Below are positions 19,073-29,713 of a stretch of 64,000 nt of DNA, in pieces. The notes beneath the pieces were generated by a model, which saw only the letters and a list, made by a program, of their open reading frames with translations, was not told the origin of the DNA and made no database searches. The DNA is taken from the NCBI RefSeq assembly GCF_024802625.1, contig NZ_CP103371.1, forward strand, positions 682,001 to 746,000, read 5' to 3'. The position numbers and the translations under genes were made by a program. Position 1 is the stretch's first letter. Every line of letters begins with the position of its first letter. The DNA is from Massilia sp. H6 (GTDB lineage Bacteria; Pseudomonadota; Gammaproteobacteria; Burkholderiales; Burkholderiaceae_D).

Positions 19073-19675
19073 ATGGTCAACTACAAGCGCACCGCCCACC
19101 GCTGGAGGCTGCTGGGTAACATGATCATCGGCGTGTTCCTCGCCTTTGGCAGCTTCTGGCTGCTGCAGGTGATGGAGCGCGACGATTCCGACACCCGCCT
19201 GGGCGGGTCCATGAACGAGCCCGATTACATCGTCGAGAACTTCTCGTTCGTGCGCATGACCGAGCAGGGCCAGCCAAGCTACGTGGTGTCGGGCAAGCGC
19301 CTGGCGCATCAGCAAGAAGGAGACGTCTCCGAGGTCGAGCAGCCGGTGGTGCAGGGCTTGACGCCCGGCCGCCCGCGCACCACCGTGGTGGCCAACCGCG
19401 GCCGTATCTACCACCAGGAACACCGCGTCGACCTGCTCGGCAATGTCGATATCCAGCGCCCGGCCACGCCGGCCAGCGAAGCGCTGCATGTGCGCACGCA
19501 GGCGCTGACCGTGCTGCCGGACGAAGAAATCATGAAGACCGACAAGGCCATCGAGATGCAGCTCGGCGCCGCCACGATCAGCGGCACCGGCATGGTCGCC
19601 AACAATGCTACCCAGACGCTGCAGTTGGCCGGCCGCGGCCAGATCGTCTATCCGCCACGCGCGCGCCCCGACTGA
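19073..19675 (+). CDS. lptC: LPS export protein LptC
   Basis: Single-pass inner-membrane protein passing LPS from LptB2FG to LptA. 200 residues with one N-terminal helix (LGNMIIGVFLAFGSFWLL, residues 14-31) and a periplasmic beta-jellyroll containing PDYIVENFSF and GNVDIQRP, typical of the family. The reading frame and length match other betaproteobacterial LptC. It lies within the kdsD-kdsC-lptC-lptA-lptB transport operon. Confidence 0.95.
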   Translation: MVNYKRTAHRWRLLGNMIIGVFLAFGSFWLLQVMERDDSDTRLGGSMNEPDYIVENFSFVRMTEQGQPSYVVSGKRLAHQQEGDVSEVEQPVVQGLTPGRPRTTVVANRGRIYHQEHRVDLLGNVDIQRPATPASEALHVRTQALTVLPDEEIMKTDKAIEMQLGAATISGTGMVANNATQTLQLAGRGQIVYPPRARPD

Positions 19676-19704
19676 GGCGTTGAGTCACTACAGGACAAGC
19701 AATC

Positions 19705-20261
19705 ATGAAAAAATTATTTGCCGCCGCCTTCCTTGGCCTGGCTTCGCTCAGCGCCTTTGCCGAGAAGGCCGATTCGCTCAAGCAGGCCGTGATCAACTTC
19801 GACACCCTGGACGTCGACGAGGTCACGCAGACCCGCATCCTGACCGGCAACGTCGTGCTCACCCGCGGCACGCTGGTGCTCAAGTCCGACCGCGCGCTGG
19901 TGAAGGAGACGCCAGAAGGCTACATGAACGTCACGCTCACCGCGGCGCCGGGCAAGCTCGCCACCTTCCGCCAGAAGCGTGATGGCGGTCCCGACCTGTG
20001 GGTCGAGGGCCAGGCCCAGCGCATCGAATACGACGAGCGGGTCGAACTGGTGAAGCTGTTTTCCACCGCCGAGGTGCGCGAGCTCGAAAACGGTCGCATG
20101 ACCAACGAAATCAAGGGGCCGTACATCTCCTACGACAACCGCAACGAAGTGGCGCAGGTGCGCAACGACGCCAGCGGCCAGAGCAAGGTCGGCGGCGGGC
20201 GCGGCACCCTGATCATCGCGCCGCGCCGGCCCGCCCCGGCCGCCCAGGAAGGCGCCAAGCA

Positions 20262-20265
<4 letters not shown>
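19705..20265 (+). CDS. lptA: LPS transport periplasmic protein LptA
   Basis: Bridges inner and outer membranes as a beta-jellyroll oligomer. 186 residues with a signal peptide ([19 protein letters not shown]) and jellyroll motifs [34 protein letters not shown] and [13 protein letters not shown]. The LptA domain ends in a Pro/Ala-rich tail. The stop codon overlaps the lptB ATG (ATGA at 20262). Confidence 0.95.
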
Positions 20266-21035
<770 letters not shown>

Positions 21036-21037
21036 CG

Positions 21038-22534
21038 ATGAAACAGTCCCTGCAACTACGCACGTCGCAGCACCTGGCGCTCACGCCGCAGCTGCAACAG
21101 TCGATCCGGCTGCTGCAGTTGTCCACGCTCGAACTGCACCAGGAACTCGAGCAGATACTGACCGATAACCCGCTGCTCGAAAGGCTCGACGATCCGCTCG
21201 ACCATTCGGTGCGGCTGCTGGCCGATGGCGCCATTAACAATGCAGCTGCGAGCGCGCCGGCCAATGGCGAAGCGCCCGCGCAGCCGGGACAGGAAGCCGG
21301 CGCCGAGGCGTCCAAGGCCGAAGGCGAAGGCGCCGATGCGAGCGATGATGGCGCCGACCGCGATCGCGGCGAGCCCGATGGCGACTGGGGCGGCGAGGGC
21401 GGCGGCGCCCGCAGCGGCGACGACGAAGACGGCCGCCCGCAGCTCGAGGCCAGCGGCGTGTCGCTGCGCGAGCACCTGGCCGAGCAGGTGCGCACCACCG
21501 GCTGCAGCATGCGCGACCGCGCGCTGGCCGAACTCGTGATCGACGCGCTCGACGACAATGGCTACCTCGAAGAACCGCTGGACGACATCCACGCGCGCCT
21601 GCCGGGTGAACTCGACATCGAGATGGACGAATTGCGCTGCGCGCTGGCGCTGGTGCAGAGCCTCGACCCGGCCGGGGTTGGCGCGCGCAGCGCGGCCGAA
21701 TGCCTGGCGCTGCAGATCCGCCGCATGCCGGGCGTGCCGCTGGTAACGCGGCGCCTGGCGCTGAAGATCGTCGAAGGCTACCTGAGCTGGTTCGCGCAGC
21801 GCGAATACACCAAGCTCAAAAAGGCGTTGGCCTGCGACGACGAAGACCTGCGCGAGGTGCAGGCCGTGGTTCGCCAGTGCAATCCGCATCCGGGTGCGGC
21901 CTTTGGAACCAACGCATCCGACTACGTGGTGCCGGACGTGGTGGTGCGCCGCGCCAAGGATGGCTGGTCGGTGATGCTCAATCGGGACGTGATGCCGCGC
22001 CTGCGCGTCAATACCCTGTATGCGAACCTGCTCAAGCAGGGAAAAAGCGAAAGCCAGATGGGCGCGCAGCTGCAGGAAGCCAAATGGCTGATCAAGAATA
22101 TGCGCCAGCGTTTCGATACCATCTTGCGTGTGGCCGAGGCGATTGTAGAGCGTCAGCGCAACTTTTTCAGCCATGGCGCAGTTGCCATGCGCCCTCTTGT
22201 GCTGCGCGAGATTGCTGATACACTAGGCCTACACGAGAGCACTATTTCCCGTGTAACCACGCAGAAATACATGCTGACCCCCCACGGCATGTTCGAGCTG
22301 AAATACTTCTTCGGAAGCCATGTCGCCACCGAAGCGGGGGGAGAAGCCTCTTCCACGGCGATCCGCGCGCTCATTGCGCAACTGACAGGAGCTGAAGACC
22401 CTAAGAGCCCTTTATCCGATAGCAAGATCGCGGAAATGCTGGGGGAACAAGGTATGGTCGTTGCGCGCCGAACGGTTGCCAAATACCGCGAAGCCCTCAA
22501 GATCCCACCTGTCAGCCTCCGCAAATCCTTGTAA
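21038..22534 (+). CDS. rpoN: RNA polymerase sigma-54 factor
   Basis: Sigma-N, directing RNA polymerase to -24/-12 promoters under enhancer-binding activators. 498 residues. I start at ATG 21038 to give the classical [21 protein letters not shown]; a GTG at 21032 overlapping the lptB stop would add two residues. Region II is an unusually long acidic/Ala-Gly linker (about residues 70-135). The C-terminal RpoN box reads [10 protein letters not shown]. It is downstream of lptB and upstream of hpf, as in many Proteobacteria. A target promoter may be at 42227-42242. Confidence 0.97.
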   Translation: MKQSLQLRTSQHLALTPQLQQSIRLLQLSTLELHQELEQILTDNPLLERLDDPLDHSVRLLADGAINNAAASAPANGEAPAQPGQEAGAEASKAEGEGADASDDGADRDRGEPDGDWGGEGGGARSGDDEDGRPQLEASGVSLREHLAEQVRTTGCSMRDRALAELVIDALDDNGYLEEPLDDIHARLPGELDIEMDELRCALALVQSLDPAGVGARSAAECLALQIRRMPGVPLVTRRLALKIVEGYLSWFAQREYTKLKKALACDDEDLREVQAVVRQCNPHPGAAFGTNASDYVVPDVVVRRAKDGWSVMLNRDVMPRLRVNTLYANLLKQGKSESQMGAQLQEAKWLIKNMRQRFDTILRVAEAIVERQRNFFSHGAVAMRPLVLREIADTLGLHESTISRVTTQKYMLTPHGMFELKYFFGSHVATEAGGEASSTAIRALIAQLTGAEDPKSPLSDSKIAEMLGEQGMVVARRTVAKYREALKIPPVSLRKSL

Positions 22535-22590
22535 CGCACTGTCCTTGCCAGCTCATTGCCAGGGCAGCGTAACATCTCAAAGGAGTGTGT

Positions 22591-22944
22591 ATGAACCTCA
22601 CAATCAGTGGCCACCATCTTGAAGTGACTCCCGCAATTCGTGAATACGTTCACAATAAGCTCGAGCGCATTACCCGCCATTTCGATCACGTGATCGACAC
22701 GCACGTGTTCCTCGCCATCGACAATCTCACCGAAAAAGAAAAACGGCAAAAAGCCGAGATCAACCTGCAGGTCTCGGGAAAAATCCTGCATGTGGCCAGT
22801 GCCGCGCAAGACATGTATGCGGCGATCGACATGCTGGTGGACCGGCTGGACCGCCAGGTGCTCAAGCATAAATCGATGCTGCAGGATCATCATCACATCG
22901 CGCACAAGCGCATCCCGGACATCGGCGAAGCCGCCGCCGCCTAG
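22591..22944 (+). CDS. hpf: Ribosome hibernation-promoting factor (HPF, short form)
   Basis: 117 residues. A RaiA/HPF fold starts MNLTISGHHLEVTPAIREYV and continues with LERITRHFDHVIDTHVFL and DMYAAIDMLVDRLDRQVLKHK. Start ATG 22591 is preceded by AGGAG (22581-22585) at good spacing. It stabilises inactive 70S/100S ribosomes. It is in the expected place after rpoN, but ptsN does not follow (see rapZ-hprK-ptsN). Confidence 0.96.
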   Translation: MNLTISGHHLEVTPAIREYVHNKLERITRHFDHVIDTHVFLAIDNLTEKEKRQKAEINLQVSGKILHVASAAQDMYAAIDMLVDRLDRQVLKHKSMLQDHHHIAHKRIPDIGEAAAA

Positions 22945-22968
22945 GCACGGCAGGCAGCCATCCAAGCG

Positions 22969-22994
22969 AGGGCGTCCGAGGGGGCGCCCTTTTT
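22969..22994 (+). terminator. Terminator after hpf
   Basis: AGGGCG (22969-22974) pairs with CGCCCT (22985-22990) around a G-rich loop, followed by TTTTT. It ends the lpt-rpoN-hpf transcript at the apparent inversion junction. Confidence 0.75.
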
Positions 22995-23112
22995 GCATTC
23001 GGCCTGGCCGGCCGACTGCGCCGCCCGGTCTACTTTCCGATGACGCGATAAGGCTTTTGGTTTAGCACCGCGGTTCGGTAGAATGCATGTCTTTTCGATC
23101 ACAGAGCAACTC

Positions 23113-24198
23113 ATGACCGACACTGTCCTGACCCGCGTCGCCAACCGCACCGGCATCATCACGCTGGATCGCCCGAAAGCCCTCAATTCCCTGTCGCTCG
23201 ACATGGTGCGCGCCTTGACTGCGGCGCTGCGCGATTGGCAGACCGATTCCGCCATCGATGCGGTGGTCATCACCAGCAGCAGCGAGAAAGCCTTGTGCGC
23301 AGGCGGTGATATTCGCTTCTTCTATGAGATGGGCCAGGTGGGTCCGACTGGCGGCAGCGCATTGCTGGAAGACTTCTTTACCGAAGAATATGCGCTCAAC
23401 CACCTGATTCATTTCTATCCAAAGCCGTATATCGCGCTGATGGACGGCGTGGTGATGGGCGGCGGCATGGGCATTGCGCAAGGCGGCCCTGGCTGCGGCC
23501 TGCGCATCGTTACCGACCGTACCAAGATGGCGATGCCCGAAGTGAACATCGGCCTGTTCCCGGATGTGGGCGGCAGCCATTTCTTGTCGCACGCACCGGG
23601 CCAGCTGGGCAAGTACCTGGGACTGACCGGCCTGACGATCGGCGCGGCCGATGCCCTGTACGTGGGCCTGGCCGATGTCTTCGTGCCGGGAGAAAAGACC
23701 GGTGAGCTGATGGCGCTGGTGGAGTCGACCCCGGGCGCGCAGTTGCCAGACGCGATCCGCGCATTCGCCGCGCCGTTCGCCGCCATGGCTGGCGCCAGCG
23801 GCCTGCAGGCACAGCGTGCGGCGATCGATGCCCATTTCGGCGCCGCGTCGGTGGCGGCCATCATGGCAGCGCTGGCCGGCGACGAGACCGCGTTCGCGCA
23901 GAAGGCTTTGACCGCCATGCGCCAGCGCTCGCCCCTGATGATGTGCGTCACCTACGAACTGCTGCAGCGCGGCGCCTCGCTCGACGTGGCCGACTGCCTG
24001 CGCATGGAGCGTTCGCTGGTGCGCCGCAATTTCGAGCACGGCGAAGTCCTGGAAGGCGTGCGCGCGCTGGTAATCGACAAGGACAACGCGCCAAAGTGGA
24101 ACCCGGCGACGCTGGACGAAGTCACGCCCGCGATGGTGGAAGGATTCTTTAAGCCGGTGTGGCCCGAGTATGCGCATCCGCTGCGCCATCTCGATTAG
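23113..24198 (+). CDS. Enoyl-CoA hydratase/isomerase family, 3-hydroxyisobutyryl-CoA hydrolase type
   Basis: 361 residues from ATG 23113. The crotonase core is present: oxyanion-hole CAGGDIRFF, GVVMGGGMGIAQGG, and the C-terminal extension (MVEGFFKPVWPEYAHPL) typical of the longer ECH_2/HIBCH subfamily rather than a 260-residue hydratase. Likely role: valine catabolism or another CoA thioester hydrolysis. Substrate assignment is from subfamily resemblance only. It sits between hpf and the reversed rapZ-hprK-ptsN genes, an unusual location. Confidence 0.8.
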   Translation: MTDTVLTRVANRTGIITLDRPKALNSLSLDMVRALTAALRDWQTDSAIDAVVITSSSEKALCAGGDIRFFYEMGQVGPTGGSALLEDFFTEEYALNHLIHFYPKPYIALMDGVVMGGGMGIAQGGPGCGLRIVTDRTKMAMPEVNIGLFPDVGGSHFLSHAPGQLGKYLGLTGLTIGAADALYVGLADVFVPGEKTGELMALVESTPGAQLPDAIRAFAAPFAAMAGASGLQAQRAAIDAHFGAASVAAIMAALAGDETAFAQKALTAMRQRSPLMMCVTYELLQRGASLDVADCLRMERSLVRRNFEHGEVLEGVRALVIDKDNAPKWNPATLDEVTPAMVEGFFKPVWPEYAHPLRHLD

Positions 24199-24223
24199 CC
24201 ATCAGCCGGCGATTATCGGCACA

Positions 24224-25102
24224 TCACACCACCGCGTGCTTGGGTTGCTCGCGGTGCCGCACGATCACGCGTTCGGTTCCGTTGAAATAGGCCCCGAGCC
24301 GTTCGGCCATGTACACCGAGCGGTGCTGGCCGCCGGTGCAGCCCACCGCCACGGTTAAATAGCTGCGGTTATCGGTCTTGAACGAAGGCAGCCACTTGGC
24401 CACGAAATTCTTGATATCTTCGAGCATCTCGGTGGCGCTGGGCTGGGCGTCGAGAAAGGCGATGACCGGGTCATCGCGACCGGTGAGCGGGCGCAGGGCC
24501 ACGTCGTAGTACGGGTTCGGGATGGCGCGCACGTCGAACACGAAGTCGGCGTCGAGCGGCACGCCGACCTTGAACGCGAACGATTCGAAAAACAGCGTCA
24601 GCGGCGCGTGCTCGACGTCGGCCAGCTCCTTGATCCATTGGCGCAGCTTGTTGGCGGACAGTTCGGAGGTGTCGATCACGTGGCCAAGGTTCTCGATCGC
24701 CGACAGGCGCTCGCGTTCTTCGGCAATGCATTCGATCAGGGTGCGGCGCGAGGCCGGGTTCTCGCCCGGGCGCACCTGGTGCGACAGCGGGTGGCTGCGG
24801 CGGGTTTCGGAAAAGCGCGCCACCAGGGAATGCGTGCTCGAGGTCAGGAACATGACCTTGAGGTTGTGGCCTTCTTCTTTCAGGTGGCGTACGCTCACGG
24901 GCAACTCCACCAGCGATTCGGCGCTGCGGGCATCGACCGCGACCGCGATCTTGTCCGCGCCTTTCTCGCCGACAGCGTACACCAGGGCCGGCAGCAGGGC
25001 AGGCGGGAGGTTGTCGACGCAGTAATAGCCTGCGTCTTCGAGAACATTCAGGGCGACCGACTTGCCCGAGCCGGAAATGCCGGTAATAAGGACGATGTGC
25101 AT
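24224..25102 (-). CDS. rapZ: RNase adapter protein RapZ (YvcJ-type ATPase)
   Basis: 292 residues. N-terminal Walker A is GISGSGKS (residues 8-15) with Walker B VDNLPP. The C-terminal domain has [16 protein letters not shown], the family's conserved stretch. In enterobacteria RapZ directs RNase E to the glmZ sRNA; in betaproteobacteria the target RNAs are not established. It is the third gene of a minus-strand ptsN-hprK-rapZ run. Confidence 0.96.
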   Translation of the reverse strand: MHIVLITGISGSGKSVALNVLEDAGYYCVDNLPPALLPALVYAVGEKGADKIAVAVDARSAESLVELPVSVRHLKEEGHNLKVMFLTSSTHSLVARFSETRRSHPLSHQVRPGENPASRRTLIECIAEERERLSAIENLGHVIDTSELSANKLRQWIKELADVEHAPLTLFFESFAFKVGVPLDADFVFDVRAIPNPYYDVALRPLTGRDDPVIAFLDAQPSATEMLEDIKNFVAKWLPSFKTDNRSYLTVAVGCTGGQHRSVYMAERLGAYFNGTERVIVRHREQPKHAVV

Positions 25103-25159
25103 AGGGAGGATGATACCGCATGCGTCATCGGCTTGTCGTCCCCGGCTATGCAGCCTGGG

Positions 25160-26107
25160 TCAATCTCCGGTCATGGCTTGCCTTTGCCGCTCCATGAACT
25201 CCTGCAGCGTATCGATTCCGCGCAATTGCAAAATGGTGTTGCGCACGGCGGCCTCGAGCAGCACCGCGATATTGCGGCCGGCGGCGACGGGAATCACGAC
25301 CTTGCGTACCGGCAGGCCCAGCACGTCTTCGGTAGGGTGCTGGAAGGGCAGGCGCTCGAATTCTTCGTCGAGCGCGCCGCGCTTGACCAGGTGGACGATC
25401 AGCTTGAGCCGCATCTTGCGGCGCACCGCGGTCTCGCCGAAGATCGCCTTGATGTCCAGCAGGCCCAGGCCGCGCACTTCGAGCAGGTTCTGCAGCAGCG
25501 GCGGGCAGCGGCCTTCGATCATGTTCGGGGCGATGCGCGAGAATTCGACGGCATCGTCGGCCACCAGGCCATGCGAGCGCGAAATCAGTTCCAGGCCCAG
25601 CTCGCTTTTGCCGAGGCCGGAGTCGCCGGTGATCAAGACGCCTACGCCGAGTACGTCCATGAAGACGCCGTGCATGATGACGCGCTGGGCCAGCTTCTTG
25701 GACAGGTAGACGCGCAGGAAGTCGATTACCTGGGCAGCCGGCAAGGGGGTCGAGAACAGTGGAATGTTCTGGTCGTCGCAGATCGCCAGGATATCGGGCG
25801 GCGTCTCCAGCCCTTGCGCGATGATCAGCGCCGGCGGGCCGCCACCGATCAGCTCGCCGATCACATGGGTGCGCGAGCTCGACTTCAGCCGGTGATAGTA
25901 GTTCAGTTCCTGGTGCCCGAACACCTGGATGCGGCCCGGGTGGATCAGGTTGAGGTGGCCGACCTGGTCGGCGGCCGAGGCGGCGTCGCCCGCGATCTGC
26001 CGCTCGCCGCCGGGAAAGCCCGCAAACCAGCCGAGCTGCAGGCTGTCGCGGTTGTCGTCGTACAGCCGTTGGATGGTCAGCGGACTCTGCAGCATGGGCA
26101 TGGGCAT
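25160..26107 (-). CDS. hprK: HPr kinase/phosphorylase
   Basis: Phosphorylates HPr on serine. 315 residues by the first ATG. Walker A is GDSGLGKSE in the C-terminal kinase domain; the HprK signature [16 protein letters not shown] is present. Three in-frame ATGs in MPMPM (26107, 26101, 26095) leave the start uncertain, with no clear ribosome-binding site before any. It reads between ptsN and rapZ. Confidence 0.95.
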   Translation of the reverse strand: MPMPMLQSPLTIQRLYDDNRDSLQLGWFAGFPGGERQIAGDAASAADQVGHLNLIHPGRIQVFGHQELNYYHRLKSSSRTHVIGELIGGGPPALIIAQGLETPPDILAICDDQNIPLFSTPLPAAQVIDFLRVYLSKKLAQRVIMHGVFMDVLGVGVLITGDSGLGKSELGLELISRSHGLVADDAVEFSRIAPNMIEGRCPPLLQNLLEVRGLGLLDIKAIFGETAVRRKMRLKLIVHLVKRGALDEEFERLPFQHPTEDVLGLPVRKVVIPVAAGRNIAVLLEAAVRNTILQLRGIDTLQEFMERQRQAMTGD

Positions 26108-26154
26108 GGGGCGCAGCGAATTACCGCGCAGCTAGGGGTAGCGTGGGGGCCGAC

Positions 26155-26637
26155 TTAGCCCATCGCCTGCAGACTCGGCTGCCAGTTGATGATGCGTTCG
26201 TAGACCGATTTCGGGTCGGGGTCGGTGGCCAGCGCGGTGCGCATGGCTTCGTCCGAGAACAGCTCGGCGATTTCCGACAGGATCTCGAGGTGCTGCTGGG
26301 TAACGTGGTCAGGAATCAAGAGGAAGAACAGCAGGCTGACCGGCTGGCCGTCGGGCGACTCGAAAGGAATCGGCTCTACCAGGCGCACGAAGGCGGCCAG
26401 CGGGGATTTCAGGCTCTTGGCGCCCTTGATCCGGCCGTGCGGTACGGCTACGCCATGGCCGAGACCGGTGGAACCGAGACGCTCGCGTGCGAACAGGTTG
26501 TCCGATACGGTCGAGCGCGCGATACCGCAGTTGTTCTCGAAGATCAGGCCGGCCTGCTCGAAAGCGCGCTTCTTGCTCGACACTTCCAGGTCCAGCTGCA
26601 CGTTCTCGAGCGAGAGGATTTTGCTAAGGTTCGTCAT
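26155..26637 (-). CDS. ptsN: PTS IIA-like nitrogen-regulatory protein PtsN (EIIANtr)
   Basis: 160 residues from ATG 26637 (MTNLSKILSLENV); an upstream in-frame Met at 26655 is less likely. The phospho-accepting histidine is in GVAVPHGRI. The rest matches EIIA(fru/ntr) with VSLLFFLLIPDHVTQQHLEILSEIA. The regulatory phosphotransfer system modulates nitrogen and K+ functions. It is the first gene of the minus-strand run and has a perfect -10 box upstream at 26678-26683. Confidence 0.96.
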   Translation of the reverse strand: MTNLSKILSLENVQLDLEVSSKKRAFEQAGLIFENNCGIARSTVSDNLFARERLGSTGLGHGVAVPHGRIKGAKSLKSPLAAFVRLVEPIPFESPDGQPVSLLFFLLIPDHVTQQHLEILSEIAELFSDEAMRTALATDPDPKSVYERIINWQPSLQAMG

Positions 26638-26677
26638 AACTAGTGTGCGATGCACAGGTAGATGCTTGCGAGGCGGA

Positions 26678-26683
26678 ATTATA
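26678..26683 (-). promoter_or_regulatory. TATAAT -10 box for ptsN-hprK-rapZ
   Basis: Perfect TATAAT on the minus strand, about 40 bp before the ptsN ATG; the -35 at 17 bp (ATGCCG) is poor. This would make the inverted block independently transcribed. Confidence 0.5.
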
Positions 26684-26996
26684 GGCCTGTTTCATGGTAG
26701 CGGCATTCGATTTCGCATCCGTGCGTGCTTCCCGGGCATAACGTGGGGACGGAACGGTGTAAGCATAGGGTGGGATCATGCCTGTGCGCCGCGATGAAAC
26801 GCAATTTCTCAGGTGAAATTGAAAGTAAAACGCGCCAAACCCGGGCCGTGCGCGGCTTTCGCCGATTTTTTTATCGTTGCGCAGCCACGCTGCAGTCACG
26901 CGCCGCGCACGAGGCTTTGACCCCGAACGCACCGAATGGTTGTGACGGAAAACGCACAGCTGCCGGCCGCCGCGCATATTCTGGCCTATGTCCGCT
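26684..26996. other. Intergenic region between ptsN and queF
   Basis: About 310 bp before the queF stop (queF is on the minus strand and ends at 26997). I see no reading frame with family resemblance, no tRNA-like fold and no obvious terminator. It contains several short A/T-rich patches. Confidence 0.5.
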
Positions 26997-27833
26997 TCAT
27001 TGGCGAGCCGTGCGCAGGTTGCCGGGCATGCCGGTACTGAAGTTGGCGCGCCAGGGATTGATGTCAAGTCCGCCACGGCGGGTATAGCGCGCATACACTG
27101 CCAGTTTGCTCGGTTTGCATTGGCGCAACACGTCCATGAAGATGCGTTCTACACATTGCTCGTGGAATTCGTTGTGCTCGCGGAAACCGATCAGGTAGCG
27201 CAGCAGGCCTTCCTGGTCGATCTGCGGGCCGGCGTAGCGGATCTGGACGCTGCCCCAGTCGGGCTGGCCGGTGACCAGGCAGTTCGACTTGAGCAGGTGC
27301 GACACCAGGGTTTCCTCGACCGGGCCGTTGGCATGGTTCGCCGTCAGCAACTGTGGCGCCGGCACATACTGGTCGATGTCGATATCGAGGCGATCGAGCA
27401 GGATGCCGTCGAGTTCGCCCATCTTGAGCGCACCAAAGGCGTCCGGCGTCATGATGCTGACGTGCACCGGCGCGCCGAACGCACCGGACAGGTCCTGGCG
27501 CAGCAATTCGGCCAGCGCATCGGTGCCGGCCACGCGGGTCTGGTTGAACGAGTTCAGGTACAGCTTGAACGATTTCGATTCGACGATATTGGGCGAGTCG
27601 CCCGGCGCCGTGATGGTGGCAATGGCAACCTGCGGCTTGCCGCGCATGTTCAGCCACGACAGCTCGTAGGCATTCCAGATATCGACGCCGAAAAAGGGCA
27701 GGGTGCCCGAGGTCGCCGTCAATCCGAGCTCTGCGCGCTTGTCGGCGCGCGGGATCGGGAACAGCAGTTCGGGGGTGTACTGGCTCTGGTAAGCGGAAGA
27801 TTTGCCGAGGGGAGACTGGTCAGGAGTATTCAT
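26997..27833 (-). CDS. queF: NADPH-dependent 7-cyano-7-deazaguanine reductase (QueF, long two-domain form)
   Basis: Reduces preQ0 to preQ1 in queuosine synthesis. 278 residues from ATG 27833, preceded by GGAG at 27841 region on the minus strand context; the N-terminal extension before it is not conserved. The YkvM/QueF motif is [16 protein letters not shown], and the catalytic cysteine is in [22 protein letters not shown] is the C-terminal signature. It is convergent with nothing obvious and lies downstream of ilvA. Confidence 0.95.
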   Translation of the reverse strand: MNTPDQSPLGKSSAYQSQYTPELLFPIPRADKRAELGLTATSGTLPFFGVDIWNAYELSWLNMRGKPQVAIATITAPGDSPNIVESKSFKLYLNSFNQTRVAGTDALAELLRQDLSGAFGAPVHVSIMTPDAFGALKMGELDGILLDRLDIDIDQYVPAPQLLTANHANGPVEETLVSHLLKSNCLVTGQPDWGSVQIRYAGPQIDQEGLLRYLIGFREHNEFHEQCVERIFMDVLRQCKPSKLAVYARYTRRGGLDINPWRANFSTGMPGNLRTARQ

Positions 27834-27929
27834 GGATAAAGGACGCTGTTGACGTCCGTTGGGTGGGCCGACTGCGCCCACGTGTTCAACGCAAGATTGC
27901 GCGCCTCGGCGCGAAAACATCGGACGGGC

Positions 27930-29468
27930 CTAGCCGCCCAAAAACAGCTGGTACACCGGATTGGCACTTTCGTCCCAATAGCGGTACCCGAGCGTGGCCA
28001 GGAACTGCCGGAATTCGTCCATCTCGGCAACCGGCACCTGCAGGCCGACCAGGATCCGACCTACGTCGCCACCCTGGTTCCGGTAATGGAACAGCGAGAT
28101 ATTCCAGTTCGGCGCCATGCTGTCGAGGAAGCGCATGAGTGCGCCCGGCCGTTCGGGGAACTCGAAACGATACAGCAATTCGTCCTGCGCCAGCGCGCTT
28201 TTTCCACCCACCAGGTGGCGGATATGCAGCTTGGCCAGCTCGTCGTGGGTCAGGTCGAGGGTGCGAAAATCGTGTTCCTCGAAGGTGCGCGCGAGCAGGC
28301 CCGACTCGCTGCGGCTGCCCACCTGGACGCCCACGAAGATATGCGCTTCGCGCGCGTCGCTGATGCGGTAGTTGAATTCGGTGACATTGCGCGGGCCGAC
28401 CAAGGCGCAGAAGCGGCGAAAGCTCCCGCGCTGCTCGGGAATCGTCACCGCAAACACCGCCTCGCGCGATTCGCCCAGCTCCGCGCGTTCGGCCACAAAG
28501 CGCAGGCGGTCGAAGTTCATGTTGGCGCCGCAGGCGATCGCCACCAGGGTCTCGGCCTTGACCGGATTCTTGTCCATCTGCGAGCGTTCGATATACGCCT
28601 TGGCGCCGGCCACGGCCAGCGCGCCGGCCGGCTCCAGGATGCTGCGGGTGTCCTGGAACACGTCCTGGATCGCGGCGCAGATCGCGTCGGTATCGACGAT
28701 GATGATCTCGTCCACCACCTGCTGCGCCACGCGGAAGGTCTCTTCGCCCACCAGCCGCACCGCGGTGCCGTCCGAGAACAGGCCGACATCCGTGAGGGTT
28801 ACGCGCTGGCCGGCCTTCAGGCTGCGGGCCATCGCATCCGAATCGATGCTTTGCACGCCAATGATGCGGATATCCGGGCGCACCGCCTTGACATACGCGC
28901 CGACCCCGGAAATCAGGCCGCCACCGCCGATGGCGACAAAGATCGCATGGATCGGGCCCGAATGCTGGCGCAGGATCTCCATGCCGATCGTGCCCTGGCC
29001 GGCGATCACGTCGGGGTCGTCAAACGGATGCACGAAGGTCAGGCGCTGCTCCTTTTCGAGCAGCAGCGCGTGGTTGTAGGCGTCGGTGTACGAGTCGCCA
29101 TGCAGCACCACTTCGACATGCGCCGCGCCGCGCGACTTGACGGCGTCGATCTTCACCTGCGGGGTGGTGGTGGGCATCACGATCAGCGCGCGGCAGTTCA
29201 GGCGCGCGGCCGACAGCGCCACGCCCTGGGCATGGTTGCCGGCCGAGGCGCAGATCACGCCGCGCTTGAGCTGTTCCAGCGTCAGGTTGGCCATCTTGTT
29301 ATAAGCCCCGCGCAGCTTGAAGCTGAACACGCTTTGCATGTCCTCGCGCTTGAAGTAGATGCGGTTGCCCATGCGGCCAGAGAGGGTCGGCGCGTATTCG
29401 AGCGGGGTTTCTTGGGCGACGTCGTAGACGCGCGCGGTCAGGATTTTCTTGAGGTAGTCGGTAGTCAT
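27930..29468 (-). CDS. ilvA: Threonine ammonia-lyase, biosynthetic (two ACT-like domains)
   Basis: First step of isoleucine synthesis. 512 residues from ATG 29468. The PLP lysine is in FSFKLRGAYN, the PLP phosphate loop is GGGGLISG, and SAGNHAQG is present. Two C-terminal ACT-like regulatory domains (from about residue 330) predict isoleucine/valine allosteric control. An upstream TTG would add three residues and is unlikely. Confidence 0.97.
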   Translation of the reverse strand: MTTDYLKKILTARVYDVAQETPLEYAPTLSGRMGNRIYFKREDMQSVFSFKLRGAYNKMANLTLEQLKRGVICASAGNHAQGVALSAARLNCRALIVMPTTTPQVKIDAVKSRGAAHVEVVLHGDSYTDAYNHALLLEKEQRLTFVHPFDDPDVIAGQGTIGMEILRQHSGPIHAIFVAIGGGGLISGVGAYVKAVRPDIRIIGVQSIDSDAMARSLKAGQRVTLTDVGLFSDGTAVRLVGEETFRVAQQVVDEIIIVDTDAICAAIQDVFQDTRSILEPAGALAVAGAKAYIERSQMDKNPVKAETLVAIACGANMNFDRLRFVAERAELGESREAVFAVTIPEQRGSFRRFCALVGPRNVTEFNYRISDAREAHIFVGVQVGSRSESGLLARTFEEHDFRTLDLTHDELAKLHIRHLVGGKSALAQDELLYRFEFPERPGALMRFLDSMAPNWNISLFHYRNQGGDVGRILVGLQVPVAEMDEFRQFLATLGYRYWDESANPVYQLFLGG

Positions 29469-29622
29469 GGTCGGCAATCGGTGAATGCTGCCAGAGGGGA
29501 TGGCTGGCGGGCCGGACGACGCACACTGTTCCGCCAGCAGGGATGACCGAGGCGCGCAGTACGCTACGCGGCCCTGGATGGCGGGCCCGGCGTATCGTGT
29601 CGTTACGTTAAGTGATCCTCAT

Positions 29623-29628
29623 TATAAT
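29623..29628 (+). promoter_or_regulatory. TATAAT -10 before the YqaA-like gene
   Basis: Perfect TATAAT; the -35 at 17 bp (TCGTTA) is weak. Start expected about 29635, one base before ATG 29636. Confidence 0.5.
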
Positions 29629-29635
29629 GGAGCCC

Positions 29636-29713
29636 ATGACCTCCCTGCTCATCCCTGATTCGTTTCGCCCCCGCCCGTTCGGGCTTGTCAGCGCCACCCC
29701 GTCCCCTCGATGA
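29636..29713 (+). CDS. Possible 25-residue leaderless upstream ORF
   Basis: ATG 29636 falls almost exactly where transcription from TATAAT 29623-29628 would begin. The frame runs 25 codons (MTSLLIPDSFRPRPFG...) and its TGA (29711-29713) overlaps the ATG of the next gene in ATGA. It contains a GCCCG/CGGGC hairpin. No homologue is recognised; it could be only a leader. Confidence 0.3.
   Translation: MTSLLIPDSFRPRPFGLVSATPSPR

Noticed and set aside
27849..29546. A 565-codon plus-strand open frame opposite ilvA
   Set aside because: ilvA is fully supported on the minus strand by PLP and ACT motifs; the plus frame is His/Arg/Ala-rich without domains.
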